54,394 bases of DNA. Origin: Opitutia bacterium. Its GTDB lineage: Bacteria > Verrucomicrobiota > Verrucomicrobiia > Opitutales > Opitutaceae. The stretch lies in the NCBI GenBank assembly GCA_016187925.1, contig JACPIS010000038.1:1-54394 (forward strand), written 5' to 3'. Made by a program: the position numbers and the translations under genes. Below, piece after piece: positions 42,175-50,680 of the stretch; within the stretch, counting starts at the first letter, position 1; every line of letters begins with the position of its first letter. Under the pieces are notes generated by a model. That model made no database searches, was not told the DNA's origin, and saw only the letters and a list, made by a program, of their open reading frames with translations.

Positions 42175-43700
42175 GCCTTGGTCTCCTGGAGTTTGGCGGG
42201 CAGGGGTTGGTGCGGAGCCGCCGTGGCCTTGGGCCGGTTGTCGACGACCTTCTGCTCCTTGAGCGCGACGCCCACCTTCTGGAGCTCGCGCAGCTGTTCC
42301 TCGGTGTGAAAGACGATCCGGTTCGGCCGGATCTCGAAGTGGGAGTGCAGCATGTTGCTCAACTGCTGGCTCAGGGCGTCGTCCGTGGCGGCGCCGGCCT
42401 TGGTGACGTGCAGATGGATCTCGTCCAGCTCGAGCGGGTCGTCATGGATCTTGCGCAGCTCGATCTGCCAGGAGCCGATGCCGGGCATGTCGTCGAGGGC
42501 GTGCTCGAGCTCGTTGAAGTCGATGATCGTGCCCTTGATTTTCTGGAAGCGGAGCGCGCGGAAATCCGACACGCGCGAGATACGCCCCACGAGCCGCGGC
42601 ATGCGCCGGCCACAGTAGGGGCAGGGCTCGTAGGTCAGGCCGTTCTCGATGTGATCGCCCGTGCGGTAGCGGAGCACGACCGTGCCGCGCTGCTCAAGCG
42701 GCGTCCAGACGATCTCGCCGCCCACGCCGTCGGGCTGGACCTTGCCGGTCTCCGGATCGATCACCTCGAAGATGCCGAGGTCGGGGAAGAGATGGTAGCC
42801 CGGCGGCGTGTGCCCGGGTGGAAACGGGCACTCCGCCCACGCCAGCTTGGCTTCCGTGAAGCCGTAGGTCGCCACCACGACGGCGTTGGGCGAACCGAGC
42901 TGCGCGCACAGTTCGGCCAGCTTGCGGCGCGTGCCGTCGGCCACTTTCTCGCCGCCGAGCAGAACGCAATTGACGCCTTCAAGGCGCAGCCCCTCCTGCA
43001 CGGCCTCGGTGAGCACGTGGTAAAGGAATGTCGGCATGCCCGCGAGGACCGTCGGGCGGATTTTCTGGATCGCCCGGAGATTGCCTTCAGTGCCCATCAC
43101 CTTGCCGCCGCCGGTGGAGAGGCAGAAGATGTTCCGATCGATGCCGGAATAATACATGTACCAAAACGCCAGGTGCGGCGCGAAGGGGAACATGTTCAGC
43201 ATCCGGTCGGCTCTTGTGCGACCGCCCAGATCGGCGACGCGTCCGCTGCCGAGGCCGAGGTTGGCGATGTCGTGCTGGCTGTAGAGGAACGCCACGGATT
43301 CCGTGGAACGGCCCGTCGTGGCCGTCATGAAGATCGGCCGCCACTCGCGGTCGAGCTCCTCCTTCACCCGGGCCCGGCCGTGCGTCAGCGCCCGCCAGAT
43401 CGTCGCCGGCCGGCGCGCCAGCACCTGCGGATCGGGCATGAGCGTGAAGTCGAGCGAGCGGCGTGGCTGCTCCGGGGTCGGCAGCAGGTCCTCCTTGGAA
43501 GTGAACGGGATTTTCGCCAAGTCCGCCACGGAGCGGATGTCGTCCGCGCCCAGGCCCGCCTGGGCGAAGACGCGCTGGTAGTGCTTGGAAAACGGCAGCA
43601 CGCAGTCGCGCAGGTAGCGATGCAGCTTGCGACCCTGCAGGTCGAGCAGGGTAGCACGATCGAGGTCGTGCCAGTGTTTGGTCAGAGGGGTAAGCGACAT
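42171..43700 (-). CDS. AMP-forming acyl/aryl-CoA ligase, phenylacetate-CoA ligase-like
   Basis: A 509-residue adenylate-forming enzyme. IPFTSKEDLLPTP at the start, the P-loop-like TATTGRSTESVAF, ATYGFTEAKLAWAECP, YRTGDHI and GRISRVSDFRALRF are the PaaK-type motifs. A cysteine pair, CPYCGRRMPR, is typical of this branch. It activates a carboxylic acid as a CoA thioester. A PaaK-type enzyme heading a beta-oxidation operon in place of FadD suggests an aromatic, cyclic or unusual fatty acid as substrate (inference). I chose ATG 43700. Confidence 0.88.
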   Translation of the reverse strand: MSLTPLTKHWHDLDRATLLDLQGRKLHRYLRDCVLPFSKHYQRVFAQAGLGADDIRSVADLAKIPFTSKEDLLPTPEQPRRSLDFTLMPDPQVLARRPATIWRALTHGRARVKEELDREWRPIFMTATTGRSTESVAFLYSQHDIANLGLGSGRVADLGGRTRADRMLNMFPFAPHLAFWYMYYSGIDRNIFCLSTGGGKVMGTEGNLRAIQKIRPTVLAGMPTFLYHVLTEAVQEGLRLEGVNCVLLGGEKVADGTRRKLAELCAQLGSPNAVVVATYGFTEAKLAWAECPFPPGHTPPGYHLFPDLGIFEVIDPETGKVQPDGVGGEIVWTPLEQRGTVVLRYRTGDHIENGLTYEPCPYCGRRMPRLVGRISRVSDFRALRFQKIKGTIIDFNELEHALDDMPGIGSWQIELRKIHDDPLELDEIHLHVTKAGAATDDALSQQLSNMLHSHFEIRPNRIVFHTEEQLRELQKVGVALKEQKVVDNRPKATAAPHQPLPAKLQETKA

Positions 43701-43772
43701 AGCGAAAGCAGGTCGCAAAGGGGGTTTGCTTTATGTGCAAGGGGAACATGGAATGGTGATTAGCTTTATCAA

Positions 43773-43799
43773 GCGAAATTTCGCCATTGACGAAATTTC
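43773..43799. promoter_or_regulatory. Tandem GAAATTTC palindromes, candidate ScfR operator
   Basis: GCGAAATTTCGC at 43773-43784 is a perfect 12-bp palindrome, and CGAAATTTC follows at 43791-43799, so the two GAAATTTC centres are 17 bp apart. They lie in the divergent region between the ligase operon and the DUF4442-SDR-ScfR operon. RamB/PrpR-type regulators of the same family bind AT-rich palindromes (TTTGCAAA-like), so this is a plausible site for the linked regulator. Confidence 0.6.
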
Positions 43800-43844
43800 A
43801 TTTAGACCGTTCGCTGCGAGCGTTCTCCTATCGCTAAAACGAGC

Positions 43845-44336
43845 ATGTCCGAGTCTTGGAAAACCAAACTCCTGCGCTGGCGTTTCAACTGGTATCCGGC
43901 GTTTCGCCGCACTGGCGCCCGGGTGGTTTTCATGGCTGAGGACTTGTCGGAAATCAAAGTCTGCCTCCCCCTGAATCGCACCACCCGTAACCTGCATGGC
44001 ACCATCTACGGTGGCTCGATGTATGCCGCGGTGGATCCCCTGCACGCCGTCATCGTCGCCGCGCACCTCGGGCCGGATTATCATGTGTGGATGAAGTCGG
44101 CCCGCATCGACTTCAAGCGACCGGGCCGGGGCGATCTTTACGCCCATGCCCAGATTCATCGGCAGGAACTCGATGAGATTCGCGCGGCGCTCGTGCGGCA
44201 CCCCAAGCTCGACCGCGAATTCGGACTGTCTCTCGCCAACTCGGCCGGTGAGATCGCGGCGCACTTCACCCTGACCGTCCATATCCGCCGGCGCGCGAGC
44301 CACGAACCCGCCATGCACGGCGTCGTTTTCCCATGA
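43845..44336 (+). CDS. DUF4442 hotdog-fold thioesterase-like protein
   Basis: A 163-residue protein. LRWRFNWYPAFRRTGARV, TRNLHGTIYGGSMYAAVDPLHAV and VWMKSARIDFKRPGRGDLYA are marks of DUF4442 hotdog proteins, which are likely acyl-CoA thioesterases. It is the first gene of a plus-strand operon and is divergent from the ligase operon. Its stop overlaps the ATG of the dehydrogenase gene by 4 bp. It may release CoA from dead-end acyl-CoAs. Confidence 0.85.
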   Translation: MSESWKTKLLRWRFNWYPAFRRTGARVVFMAEDLSEIKVCLPLNRTTRNLHGTIYGGSMYAAVDPLHAVIVAAHLGPDYHVWMKSARIDFKRPGRGDLYAHAQIHRQELDEIRAALVRHPKLDREFGLSLANSAGEIAAHFTLTVHIRRRASHEPAMHGVVFP

Positions 44337-45166
44337 AATCATCCCTCTCTGGCAAAGTGGTCCTCGTCACCGGCGCTTCGCGCGGCATCGGGCGGGCCAT
44401 AGCCCTCACCGCCGCCCGGGCCGGCGCCAACCTCGTCATTGCCGCCAAGACCGCCGAGCCACATCCCAAGCTTCCGGGCACCATCCATACCGTCGCCGAG
44501 GAGGTGCGCGCCCTTGGTGTGCAGGCCTTGCCGCTCCAGGTCGACGTGCGCGAGGAAATCCAGGTGCAGGATGCTTTCGCCGTCATCGAAAAAACCTTCG
44601 GCCGGCTCGACGCGCTCGTGAACAACGCCGGCGCGATCAGCCTGACCAACGTCGAAAATACCCCGGTGAAACGCTTCGACCTGATGCAGGAGGTGAACGC
44701 CCGCGCCGTCTTCGTCTGCGCCAAGGCCGCCCTGCCCCTGCTGCGCCGCGCAGGCGGCGGGCACATCGTGAGCCTCTCGCCGCCGCTCAACCTCAACCCC
44801 CGCTGGCTCGCGCCGCATGCGCCTTACACGCTCTCGAAATACGGCATGACCCTGCTCTCCCTCGGCATGGCGGGCGAATTCGTGAAGGACCGCATCTCCG
44901 TCACCACGCTCTGGCCCCGTACCACCATCGCCACCGCCGCCATCGAATTCGCCGTCGGCGCCCATCTTCTCCCCCGCTGCCGCACCGCCGACATCATGGC
45001 CGACGCGACTCTCGCCATCCTCAGCACGACGGATGGCTCGCTCAACGGCCGTTGCCTGCTCGACGAGGATTTCCTGCGTTCGCGCGGCACGACGGATTTC
45101 CGCCGCTACGCTGCCGACCCGGCGCACGCGGAGGAGCTCTTCCCCGATCTTTTCATCGACCCCTGA
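44333..45166 (+). CDS. Short-chain dehydrogenase, HSDL2-like
   Basis: A 277-residue SDR. The cofactor loop is VTGASRGIGRAIA, NNAGAI is present, and the catalytic Tyr-Lys pair is YTLSK. The wording PHPKLPGTIHTVAEEV and LLRRAGGGHIVSLSPPLNLNP resembles hydroxysteroid-dehydrogenase-like protein 2, linked to peroxisomal fatty-acid metabolism in eukaryotes. It lies between the DUF4442 gene and the ScfR regulator; substrate unknown. Confidence 0.93.
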   Translation: MKSSLSGKVVLVTGASRGIGRAIALTAARAGANLVIAAKTAEPHPKLPGTIHTVAEEVRALGVQALPLQVDVREEIQVQDAFAVIEKTFGRLDALVNNAGAISLTNVENTPVKRFDLMQEVNARAVFVCAKAALPLLRRAGGGHIVSLSPPLNLNPRWLAPHAPYTLSKYGMTLLSLGMAGEFVKDRISVTTLWPRTTIATAAIEFAVGAHLLPRCRTADIMADATLAILSTTDGSLNGRCLLDEDFLRSRGTTDFRRYAADPAHAEELFPDLFIDP

Positions 45167-45167
45167 C

Positions 45168-46715
45168 ATGTCCGCTTTCTCAAAGTCATCCATCTCGGCC
45201 GCCACTTCCACCCAGCCGCCCAGCGAGCAGAACCTCCGTTTCATCCTGGGTCTGAAACTCAACCAGCTCCGCAAGCAGCACGCCTACTCGCTCAAGGAAC
45301 TCGCCGGCCGCGCCGATCTCGCCGTTTCCTATCTCAATGAGATCGAGAAGGGGAAAAAATATCCCAAGCCCGAGAAAATCCTCGCTCTGGCGAAGGCCCT
45401 CGGCACGACCTACGATGACCTCGTCTCGCTGCACTTGGGCGAGAGGCTCCATCCCCTCTCCGGCGTGCTGAAATCCGGCGTGCTGCAGGAAATCCCGCTC
45501 GAGGTCTTCGGGCTCACACCCACCGGCTTGCTCGAGATGATGGCCGCCCAGCCGGAAAAGATCAGCGCGCTCTTCGACACCTTCGTGAAGATCGCCCGCC
45601 GCTTCGACGTGACCATCGAGCATCTCCTGCTCGCCGCCATGCGATCCTATGTCGAGCAGAACAAAAACTATTCCGAGCCGGACGAGCAGCTGGCCGAGTC
45701 CTTCCGCCGGAAGCAACAATGGGGCCGCACCCCCGTGCCCGATCTCGCCCGGCTGCGGGACTTTCTCGCCCGGCAGCACGGCTACAAGATTGACGAAACC
45801 ACGCTGGCGCAAACTCCTGAGCTGCGTGACCTGCGTGCCGTCACGACCGGCGGGGACACCGCCAAGCCACGCCTGCTGCTGAACGCACGCCTCGGCGATT
45901 GGCAGAAGGCCTTCCTCCTGGCGCGAGAGATCGGCTATCGCGAGCTGGGCGTGCGCGAACCGACGACCACTTCGCCCATCGTGAAAGTCGGCTCGTTCGA
46001 CCAGTTGCTGAACAATTTCCGCGCCTCCTATTTCGCTGGCGCCCTGCTGATCGACCGCACGCTGCTGGTCGACGATCTGCGGGCATTTTTCAACCGCCCG
46101 CAGTGGAACGGGGCGGCGCTGGTCGCCATCAAGCAGAAGTACCAGGCGACCCCCGAGATGTTTTTCCATCGCGTCTCGCAAATCGCGCCCCGGTTCTTCG
46201 GTCTCGAGCAGATGTATTTCGTGCGCCTCGATCACCGCCGTGGCACGCCCGAAGTGCGCATCGGCAAGGAGCTCCATTACCAGCGCATGCACGCCTCGCA
46301 CAGCATCGGGGTGAACGAGCACTATTGCCGGCGCTGGATCTCGCTGCGCTCCCTCTTGCAGCTCGACTCCCGGGGGCGCGGCGACAGCAGCATCCTGCCC
46401 GGAGCCCAGCGCTCCCGTTTCTACGCCACGGGGGATGAGTATTTCAGCATCTCGCTGGCCCACCCGCACAGCCTCGAGCCGGACATGAATTCCTGCGTGA
46501 CGCTCGGTTTCCACATCAACGACGCACTGCGCTCCACCGTAAAATTCTGGAACGACGAAGCTCTGCCGTGGCAGGTTGTGGGCGACACTTGCGAGCGTTG
46601 CAGCATTGCCGATTGCCAGGAGCGCGTCGCCCCGCCGGCCTTGCACGAGCGCGAAGCCCGCCGCGAACATCAGCTCGAGGCGCTGAACCGGCTGGCCTCA
46701 CCCACGGCCAGCTAG
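45168..46715 (+). CDS. ScfR/RamB-type short-chain fatty-acyl regulator
   Basis: A 515-residue regulator. The N-terminal XRE helix-turn-helix is LKLNQLRKQHAYSLKELAGRADLAVSYLNEIEKGKKYP, the middle is ImmA/IrrE-like without an HExxH motif, and the C-terminal part is typical of short-chain fatty-acyl regulators such as RamB and PrpR, with a cysteine cluster CERCSIADC near residue 480 that may bind a cluster or metal. It most likely senses an acyl-CoA and controls the flanking beta-oxidation operon. The start ATG 45168 is 2 bp after the SDR stop. Confidence 0.92.
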   Translation: MSAFSKSSISAATSTQPPSEQNLRFILGLKLNQLRKQHAYSLKELAGRADLAVSYLNEIEKGKKYPKPEKILALAKALGTTYDDLVSLHLGERLHPLSGVLKSGVLQEIPLEVFGLTPTGLLEMMAAQPEKISALFDTFVKIARRFDVTIEHLLLAAMRSYVEQNKNYSEPDEQLAESFRRKQQWGRTPVPDLARLRDFLARQHGYKIDETTLAQTPELRDLRAVTTGGDTAKPRLLLNARLGDWQKAFLLAREIGYRELGVREPTTTSPIVKVGSFDQLLNNFRASYFAGALLIDRTLLVDDLRAFFNRPQWNGAALVAIKQKYQATPEMFFHRVSQIAPRFFGLEQMYFVRLDHRRGTPEVRIGKELHYQRMHASHSIGVNEHYCRRWISLRSLLQLDSRGRGDSSILPGAQRSRFYATGDEYFSISLAHPHSLEPDMNSCVTLGFHINDALRSTVKFWNDEALPWQVVGDTCERCSIADCQERVAPPALHEREARREHQLEALNRLASPTAS

Positions 46716-46890
46716 GTGTTTTTCTGCTGCGCGCCGGCGGCGACTCCCAGGTTAATTGGGGGACCGCACCCGGTGCGGCTGACCGCTTTGTAAGACGCGG
46801 GTAAAATCGATTTCCCGACCGGCCCGCGACTGGCGTTTGCTCCGTCGCTGCATTTCATTCCACGCGTCGCCCGCCCCAGAAGCGTGCGCC

Positions 46891-47244
46891 ATGTTCAAGA
46901 ACCCCAAGCATACTCTTCTGTTTTTCGTTCTCGTCACCGGTCTGGCCGGCCTGCTGCTCGGCTCGGGCTCCGACCGCGGCCCGCATTTCACCGCGCCGCC
47001 GATCCATCTCAAGACCGCGAGCGAACGCCAGGCCTCGCTCGAAGCATTGCGCCAGACCTGGGACGCCCGACCCGAGGCCCACTCCGCCGCCAACGAGAAG
47101 GCCGAGCGCTATTTTTTGAACCGCGTGATTTATTTTGTGCGCAGCACCCGCGGCCGCGAAATCTACGGCGACGCCTGCCGGTTCTGGAACGAGTGCTACC
47201 GCGACCACGCCACGCGCTACCGGGATTTCGTCGACGCGGAATAG
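46891..47244 (+). CDS. Small membrane-anchored protein, unknown function
   Basis: A 117-residue protein with one N-terminal hydrophobic segment (HTLLFFVLVTGLAGLLLGSG) followed by a charged domain (SERQASLEALRQTWDARPEA, YFLNRVIYFVRSTRGREIYGDACRFWNECYRDHATRYRDFV). Probably an anchored periplasmic protein. No family is recognised. It faces the CAP-domain gene tail to tail. Confidence 0.65.
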   Translation: MFKNPKHTLLFFVLVTGLAGLLLGSGSDRGPHFTAPPIHLKTASERQASLEALRQTWDARPEAHSAANEKAERYFLNRVIYFVRSTRGREIYGDACRFWNECYRDHATRYRDFVDAE

Positions 47245-47270
47245 GCGCCGGTGTGTGTCTTTTCCCCGGG

Positions 47271-48005
47271 CTAGCGAAACGCGTGCCGGAATTCTTCGGA
47301 ACTCCGCCACTGGCGCCCCTGCGAGGTGGAGCGGAAGTTCGATGTCCGGGTGGGCGTATAAAAGACCTGCACGCAAAAAACCATGTCCAGGCCATGGTCG
47401 CCCCGCGTGGGGCGGACACTGCAGCCGAGATAGCTCACTTCAGGATTGAGGATGTTGGCGCGGTGCCCCGGGGAATCCATCCACGCCTGCACCACAAATG
47501 CCGCATAGCTGGTGTAATTGTGCGGCTTCAACGGCTCGAGGGTCGCGACATCGACGAAGCTGGCCTGTCCGTCCTTGGACAAAAGCCCCACGCCATGCCC
47601 CGAACTCACCTTGAGCATGGCCGTCAACGCGATGTTCTCGGCCACGTAGCGCGGATTGAGGCCCGCATACTTCACCCGGTCCAGCGGTGTGGCGACCAGC
47701 ATGAAGGGATTCGTATGCGACGGCGGACGGACGGCGCCGCCGATTTCAGCCTGCAGGTCCGCGGCATCGTTGAGTTTGGCGAGAAACTTCAGCGGCGGCA
47801 GGTTGAACTGGCTCCGCACGCGGTTGGTCTCGTGGAATATCGCCGCCGCCAGCAATCCGCGGTCGAGATGGGCGGCTTCCAATTGCGCATTCAAACCCGG
47901 TTGTCCCGCAAACTCGGTCTCGCGCATGGCCATCAGATCCCGCGCCGGCAGCCAGCCTGCCGCGGTCAGCGCCCCAAGCGCCAGGATCGCGCGTCCCAAT
48001 TTCAT
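47271..48005 (-). CDS. Secreted CAP-domain (SCP/PR-1) protein
   Basis: A 244-residue protein with a signal peptide (about residues 1-22) and a CAP domain: IFHETNRVRSQFNLPPLKF, HTNPFM, RYVAENIAL, FVVQAWMDSPGHRANILNPEVSYLGCSV. The last part is the CAP signature (W-x-x-S-x-G-H-R-x-N-I-L). Bacterial CAP proteins act outside the cell, with roles that are poorly known. It stands alone. Confidence 0.92.
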   Translation of the reverse strand: MKLGRAILALGALTAAGWLPARDLMAMRETEFAGQPGLNAQLEAAHLDRGLLAAAIFHETNRVRSQFNLPPLKFLAKLNDAADLQAEIGGAVRPPSHTNPFMLVATPLDRVKYAGLNPRYVAENIALTAMLKVSSGHGVGLLSKDGQASFVDVATLEPLKPHNYTSYAAFVVQAWMDSPGHRANILNPEVSYLGCSVRPTRGDHGLDMVFCVQVFYTPTRTSNFRSTSQGRQWRSSEEFRHAFR

Positions 48006-48110
48006 GGGTGTGTTTTTTAACCTGGCTCCAGAGACTGACGAGCAGAAAAGCCTTACCCAGCTATCGCGGCTGCGCGCAACCCGGGGAGCGCGACGAAACA
48101 CGTCCCCCGT

Positions 48111-50006
48111 TCAGAGAATGCCGCGCTCAATCCACTCGTGCTCGCCCTGAATCACCTGTTGGGCGAGGTCGTAACCCTGTTGATCGGCGTTGGTCGAGAT
48201 TCCGGAAAAATTCTGCCGGACGCGCATCAACGCCTGCGCCCGGAAGTCATCGACCAGCCCGAGCACTTTGACCTCGGGCTCGCCGTCCCGGAGGAGCTTC
48301 TGGGCATAGACACAGGCGGCCGCGACGGCGAAGAGATCGGCGCCGATGTCGGCCAGCCGGCCGAGCAACACCTGACGCTGCTCCAGTTTCGGACCGAATT
48401 TCACCATCTGGTGGAAAAGCGTGCGCGCCATCCGGCGCGACAGACCGGCCACCTCGGTGAAATGCGCGGCGAGGCGCGGATGCATGTCGGCCGGAGCGGA
48501 GCCGCCGAACGGCAGCCACTGCCGCGGATACCACCACAGGTAGAACCCGGCGGCCTTGAACGCACTGGCCAGGCGCTCGCCCCATGGCCGCTCGGTGTTG
48601 AGTGCGATGCCGGCGATCTCGAGATGCGGATCCAGCGCCTCGCGCATGATGAACAGGCGCATGATCTCGGACGAGCCCTCGAAGATGGTGGTCACGCGGT
48701 TGTCGCGCATCATGCGCTCGACCGGATAGGGTTTCTCGCCGCGGGCCTTGAGCGACTCGACGGTCTCGTAGCCGCGGCCGCCGCGGATCTGCATGACGTC
48801 GTCGAGGCACCTCCACGCCTTTTCCGTGCCCCAGAGCTTGCACATCGCCGCCTCGAGGCGGATATCGGCCTGCTTGTCCCGGTCGACGATGCGCGAAGTG
48901 ACGAGCAGCATTGCCTCCATGGCGAAGGCGTGCGCGGCGATGCGTCGGATTTTTTCGGCGATGGCCGCGTGCTGCCCAAGCGGCACGCCCCACTGGATGC
49001 GCTCCCGGCCCCACTCGCGGGCGATTTGCAGGGACTTTTTCGCCATGCCGATGGAGGAGGCGGGAATGGAGAGACGGCCGGCGTTGAGCGTGGAGAGCGC
49101 GACCTTCAGGCCGCGACCCTCGCCGCCGACGATGTTGGCCTTCGGGACGCGGACGCCCGTGAACTTGATGACGCCGTTGTAGAGCGCGTGCAGGCCCATG
49201 AACTGGCAGCGGTGCGAGACCTCGATGCCCGGCGCCTTTGCCTCGACGACGAAAGTGGTGATCTGCGTGCGCGGCTTGCCGTCGACCATTTTGTCCGGTG
49301 TCTTGGCCGCGACGATGAGCAGGCCGGCCTCGGTGCCGTTGGAGCACCAGAGCTTCTCGCCCGTGATCAGGTAATCGTCGCCGTCCGGCACGGCCTCGGT
49401 CCGGAGCCGCGCGGGATCGGAGCCGACGGTGTTCTCCGTCAGGGCGAAAGCCGACAGCTCGCCACCGGCCACGCGCGGCAGGAATTTGCGCTTCTGCTCC
49501 TCGGTGCCGAACAGCAGCACCGGCTGGCCCACGCCGACCGATTGGTGGACCGAGAGGTGCGAAAAGACATTCATGCAGTGGCTCGCGATGAGCATGCAGG
49601 CGCGGCAATACGTCGTCTGGGAGAAACCGAGGCCGCCGTAGGTCTGCGGAACCTTGATACCATAGGCGCCCAGCCGCGCGAGCCCCTGGCGAACGGCCAA
49701 CGGAATCTCGCTGGTGCGGTCGATTTCGTCGGCGTCAACGTTGGCCGTCAGGAAGGCGGCAAGATCGGCGAGGAACCGGTCGGCGCGCACCTTCTCTGCT
49801 GCGTCGATTTCGGTGACCGGGTAAAGCTTGCCCGGCGTCCACTTGCCCATGAAGAGATTCGCCACGAAGCTGAGATCGTCGTGCGATTCACGCGCCGCCT
49901 CGGTGACTTGCAGGGCGGCGCGCTGCCCCTCGCTCATCTTCGACATGTCGATGACGGACTTGGGTTCGTCGTTTTTCGGGGCGGAGGGTTCGGTGGCAAT
50001 GGACAT
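48111..50006 (-). CDS. Acyl-CoA dehydrogenase, long form
   Basis: A 631-residue flavoprotein with the N-terminal extension and a helical C-terminal domain of the very-long-chain type. LTENTVGSDPARLRTEA, KLWCSNGTEAGLLIVAAK, GRLSIPASSIGMAKKSLQIAREW and IRGGRGYETVESL are family regions, and the catalytic Glu lies in IFEGSSEIMRLFI. It should oxidise an acyl-CoA to the trans-2-enoyl-CoA using ETF. It is a single gene, divergent from tmRNA, and differs clearly from the enzyme at 33872. Confidence 0.93.
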   Translation of the reverse strand: MSIATEPSAPKNDEPKSVIDMSKMSEGQRAALQVTEAARESHDDLSFVANLFMGKWTPGKLYPVTEIDAAEKVRADRFLADLAAFLTANVDADEIDRTSEIPLAVRQGLARLGAYGIKVPQTYGGLGFSQTTYCRACMLIASHCMNVFSHLSVHQSVGVGQPVLLFGTEEQKRKFLPRVAGGELSAFALTENTVGSDPARLRTEAVPDGDDYLITGEKLWCSNGTEAGLLIVAAKTPDKMVDGKPRTQITTFVVEAKAPGIEVSHRCQFMGLHALYNGVIKFTGVRVPKANIVGGEGRGLKVALSTLNAGRLSIPASSIGMAKKSLQIAREWGRERIQWGVPLGQHAAIAEKIRRIAAHAFAMEAMLLVTSRIVDRDKQADIRLEAAMCKLWGTEKAWRCLDDVMQIRGGRGYETVESLKARGEKPYPVERMMRDNRVTTIFEGSSEIMRLFIMREALDPHLEIAGIALNTERPWGERLASAFKAAGFYLWWYPRQWLPFGGSAPADMHPRLAAHFTEVAGLSRRMARTLFHQMVKFGPKLEQRQVLLGRLADIGADLFAVAAACVYAQKLLRDGEPEVKVLGLVDDFRAQALMRVRQNFSGISTNADQQGYDLAQQVIQGEHEWIERGIL

Positions 50007-50239
50007 GTAGGATGGCGCGGGAAGCGCGGCGGGGTGAGTAGCAGGCCCGGACTAAAGCCCCGGCGTATGACACAGTCAACCGACGCAGGGCCGACCCCAC
50101 AATTAACACTTCGGGCACTCCGGTCCTTGAGTAACCTTAATCGCGCAGGCGCTTGCAATCGCGCCCAGCTGTGGCAGGTTGCCCGGTCCCTGTTCTTTGA
50201 CGGTGCACCCTCATGGTCACCCGTCGCTTCCCATTTTCT

Positions 50240-50592
50240 GGGGGTGTTCCGGATTCGACCCTTGGTTGGAGTGCGCAGCTGCCTGTCGAGAGTCGGGGGC
50301 CTCTCGTTAATCCCCCTTCGAAAAAACAAACGGCAACAACGAAGAAATGCTAATGGCCGCCTAAGTGCGGTCACGTTCCCACTCCGACTCCTGCTAGGGG
50401 CTGGGAACGTCGACAGCAGGAATAGCGGTGAGGGCCGTCGTGACCTCACCGCCGTATCTTCAACCACGGCTGGCCAAGGGAGGAGCGCGCGTCCACGCGC
50501 CTTCCGCGGCGAGATCCAAAGCGACGCTATATAGGTAGATGCGGCGCGCGAAGGCCCGGGGCACAGGGGTTCAACTCCCCTCACCTCCACCA
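50240..50592 (+). ncRNA. ssrA: Transfer-messenger RNA (tmRNA)
   Basis: The 5' end GGGGGTGTTCCGGATTCGACCC and the 3' end with the T-arm GGGGTTCAACTCCCC and CACCTCC-ACCA form the alanine-tRNA-like domain; the 7-bp acceptor stem pairs fully, with one G-U pair. The tag frame ends at TAA 50362. The last codons read G-N-N-E-E-M-L-M-A-A, a tag comparable in length to that of E. coli. An alternative resume codon upstream would add E-K-T-N. tmRNA frees stalled ribosomes with SmpB. Its 3' end, a common integration site, borders accessory genes. Confidence 0.95.
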
Positions 50593-50680
50593 TTTAACTC
50601 GTTTGAATAAAATGTTTTAAGTTTTCAGCGAAGCTCAGTTGCCAGTTGACGCGGCAACCTAAGCATGAATCACACAAAGT

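Noticed and set aside
45186-46670. A 494-residue frame opposite the ScfR regulator
   Set aside because: Shadow frame; the plus strand carries a clear helix-turn-helix regulator in an operon.
48138-50534. A 798-residue open frame on the plus strand
   Set aside because: It is antisense to the acyl-CoA dehydrogenase and runs into tmRNA. Its Arg/Gly/Asp-rich composition is the usual shadow of a high-GC gene.
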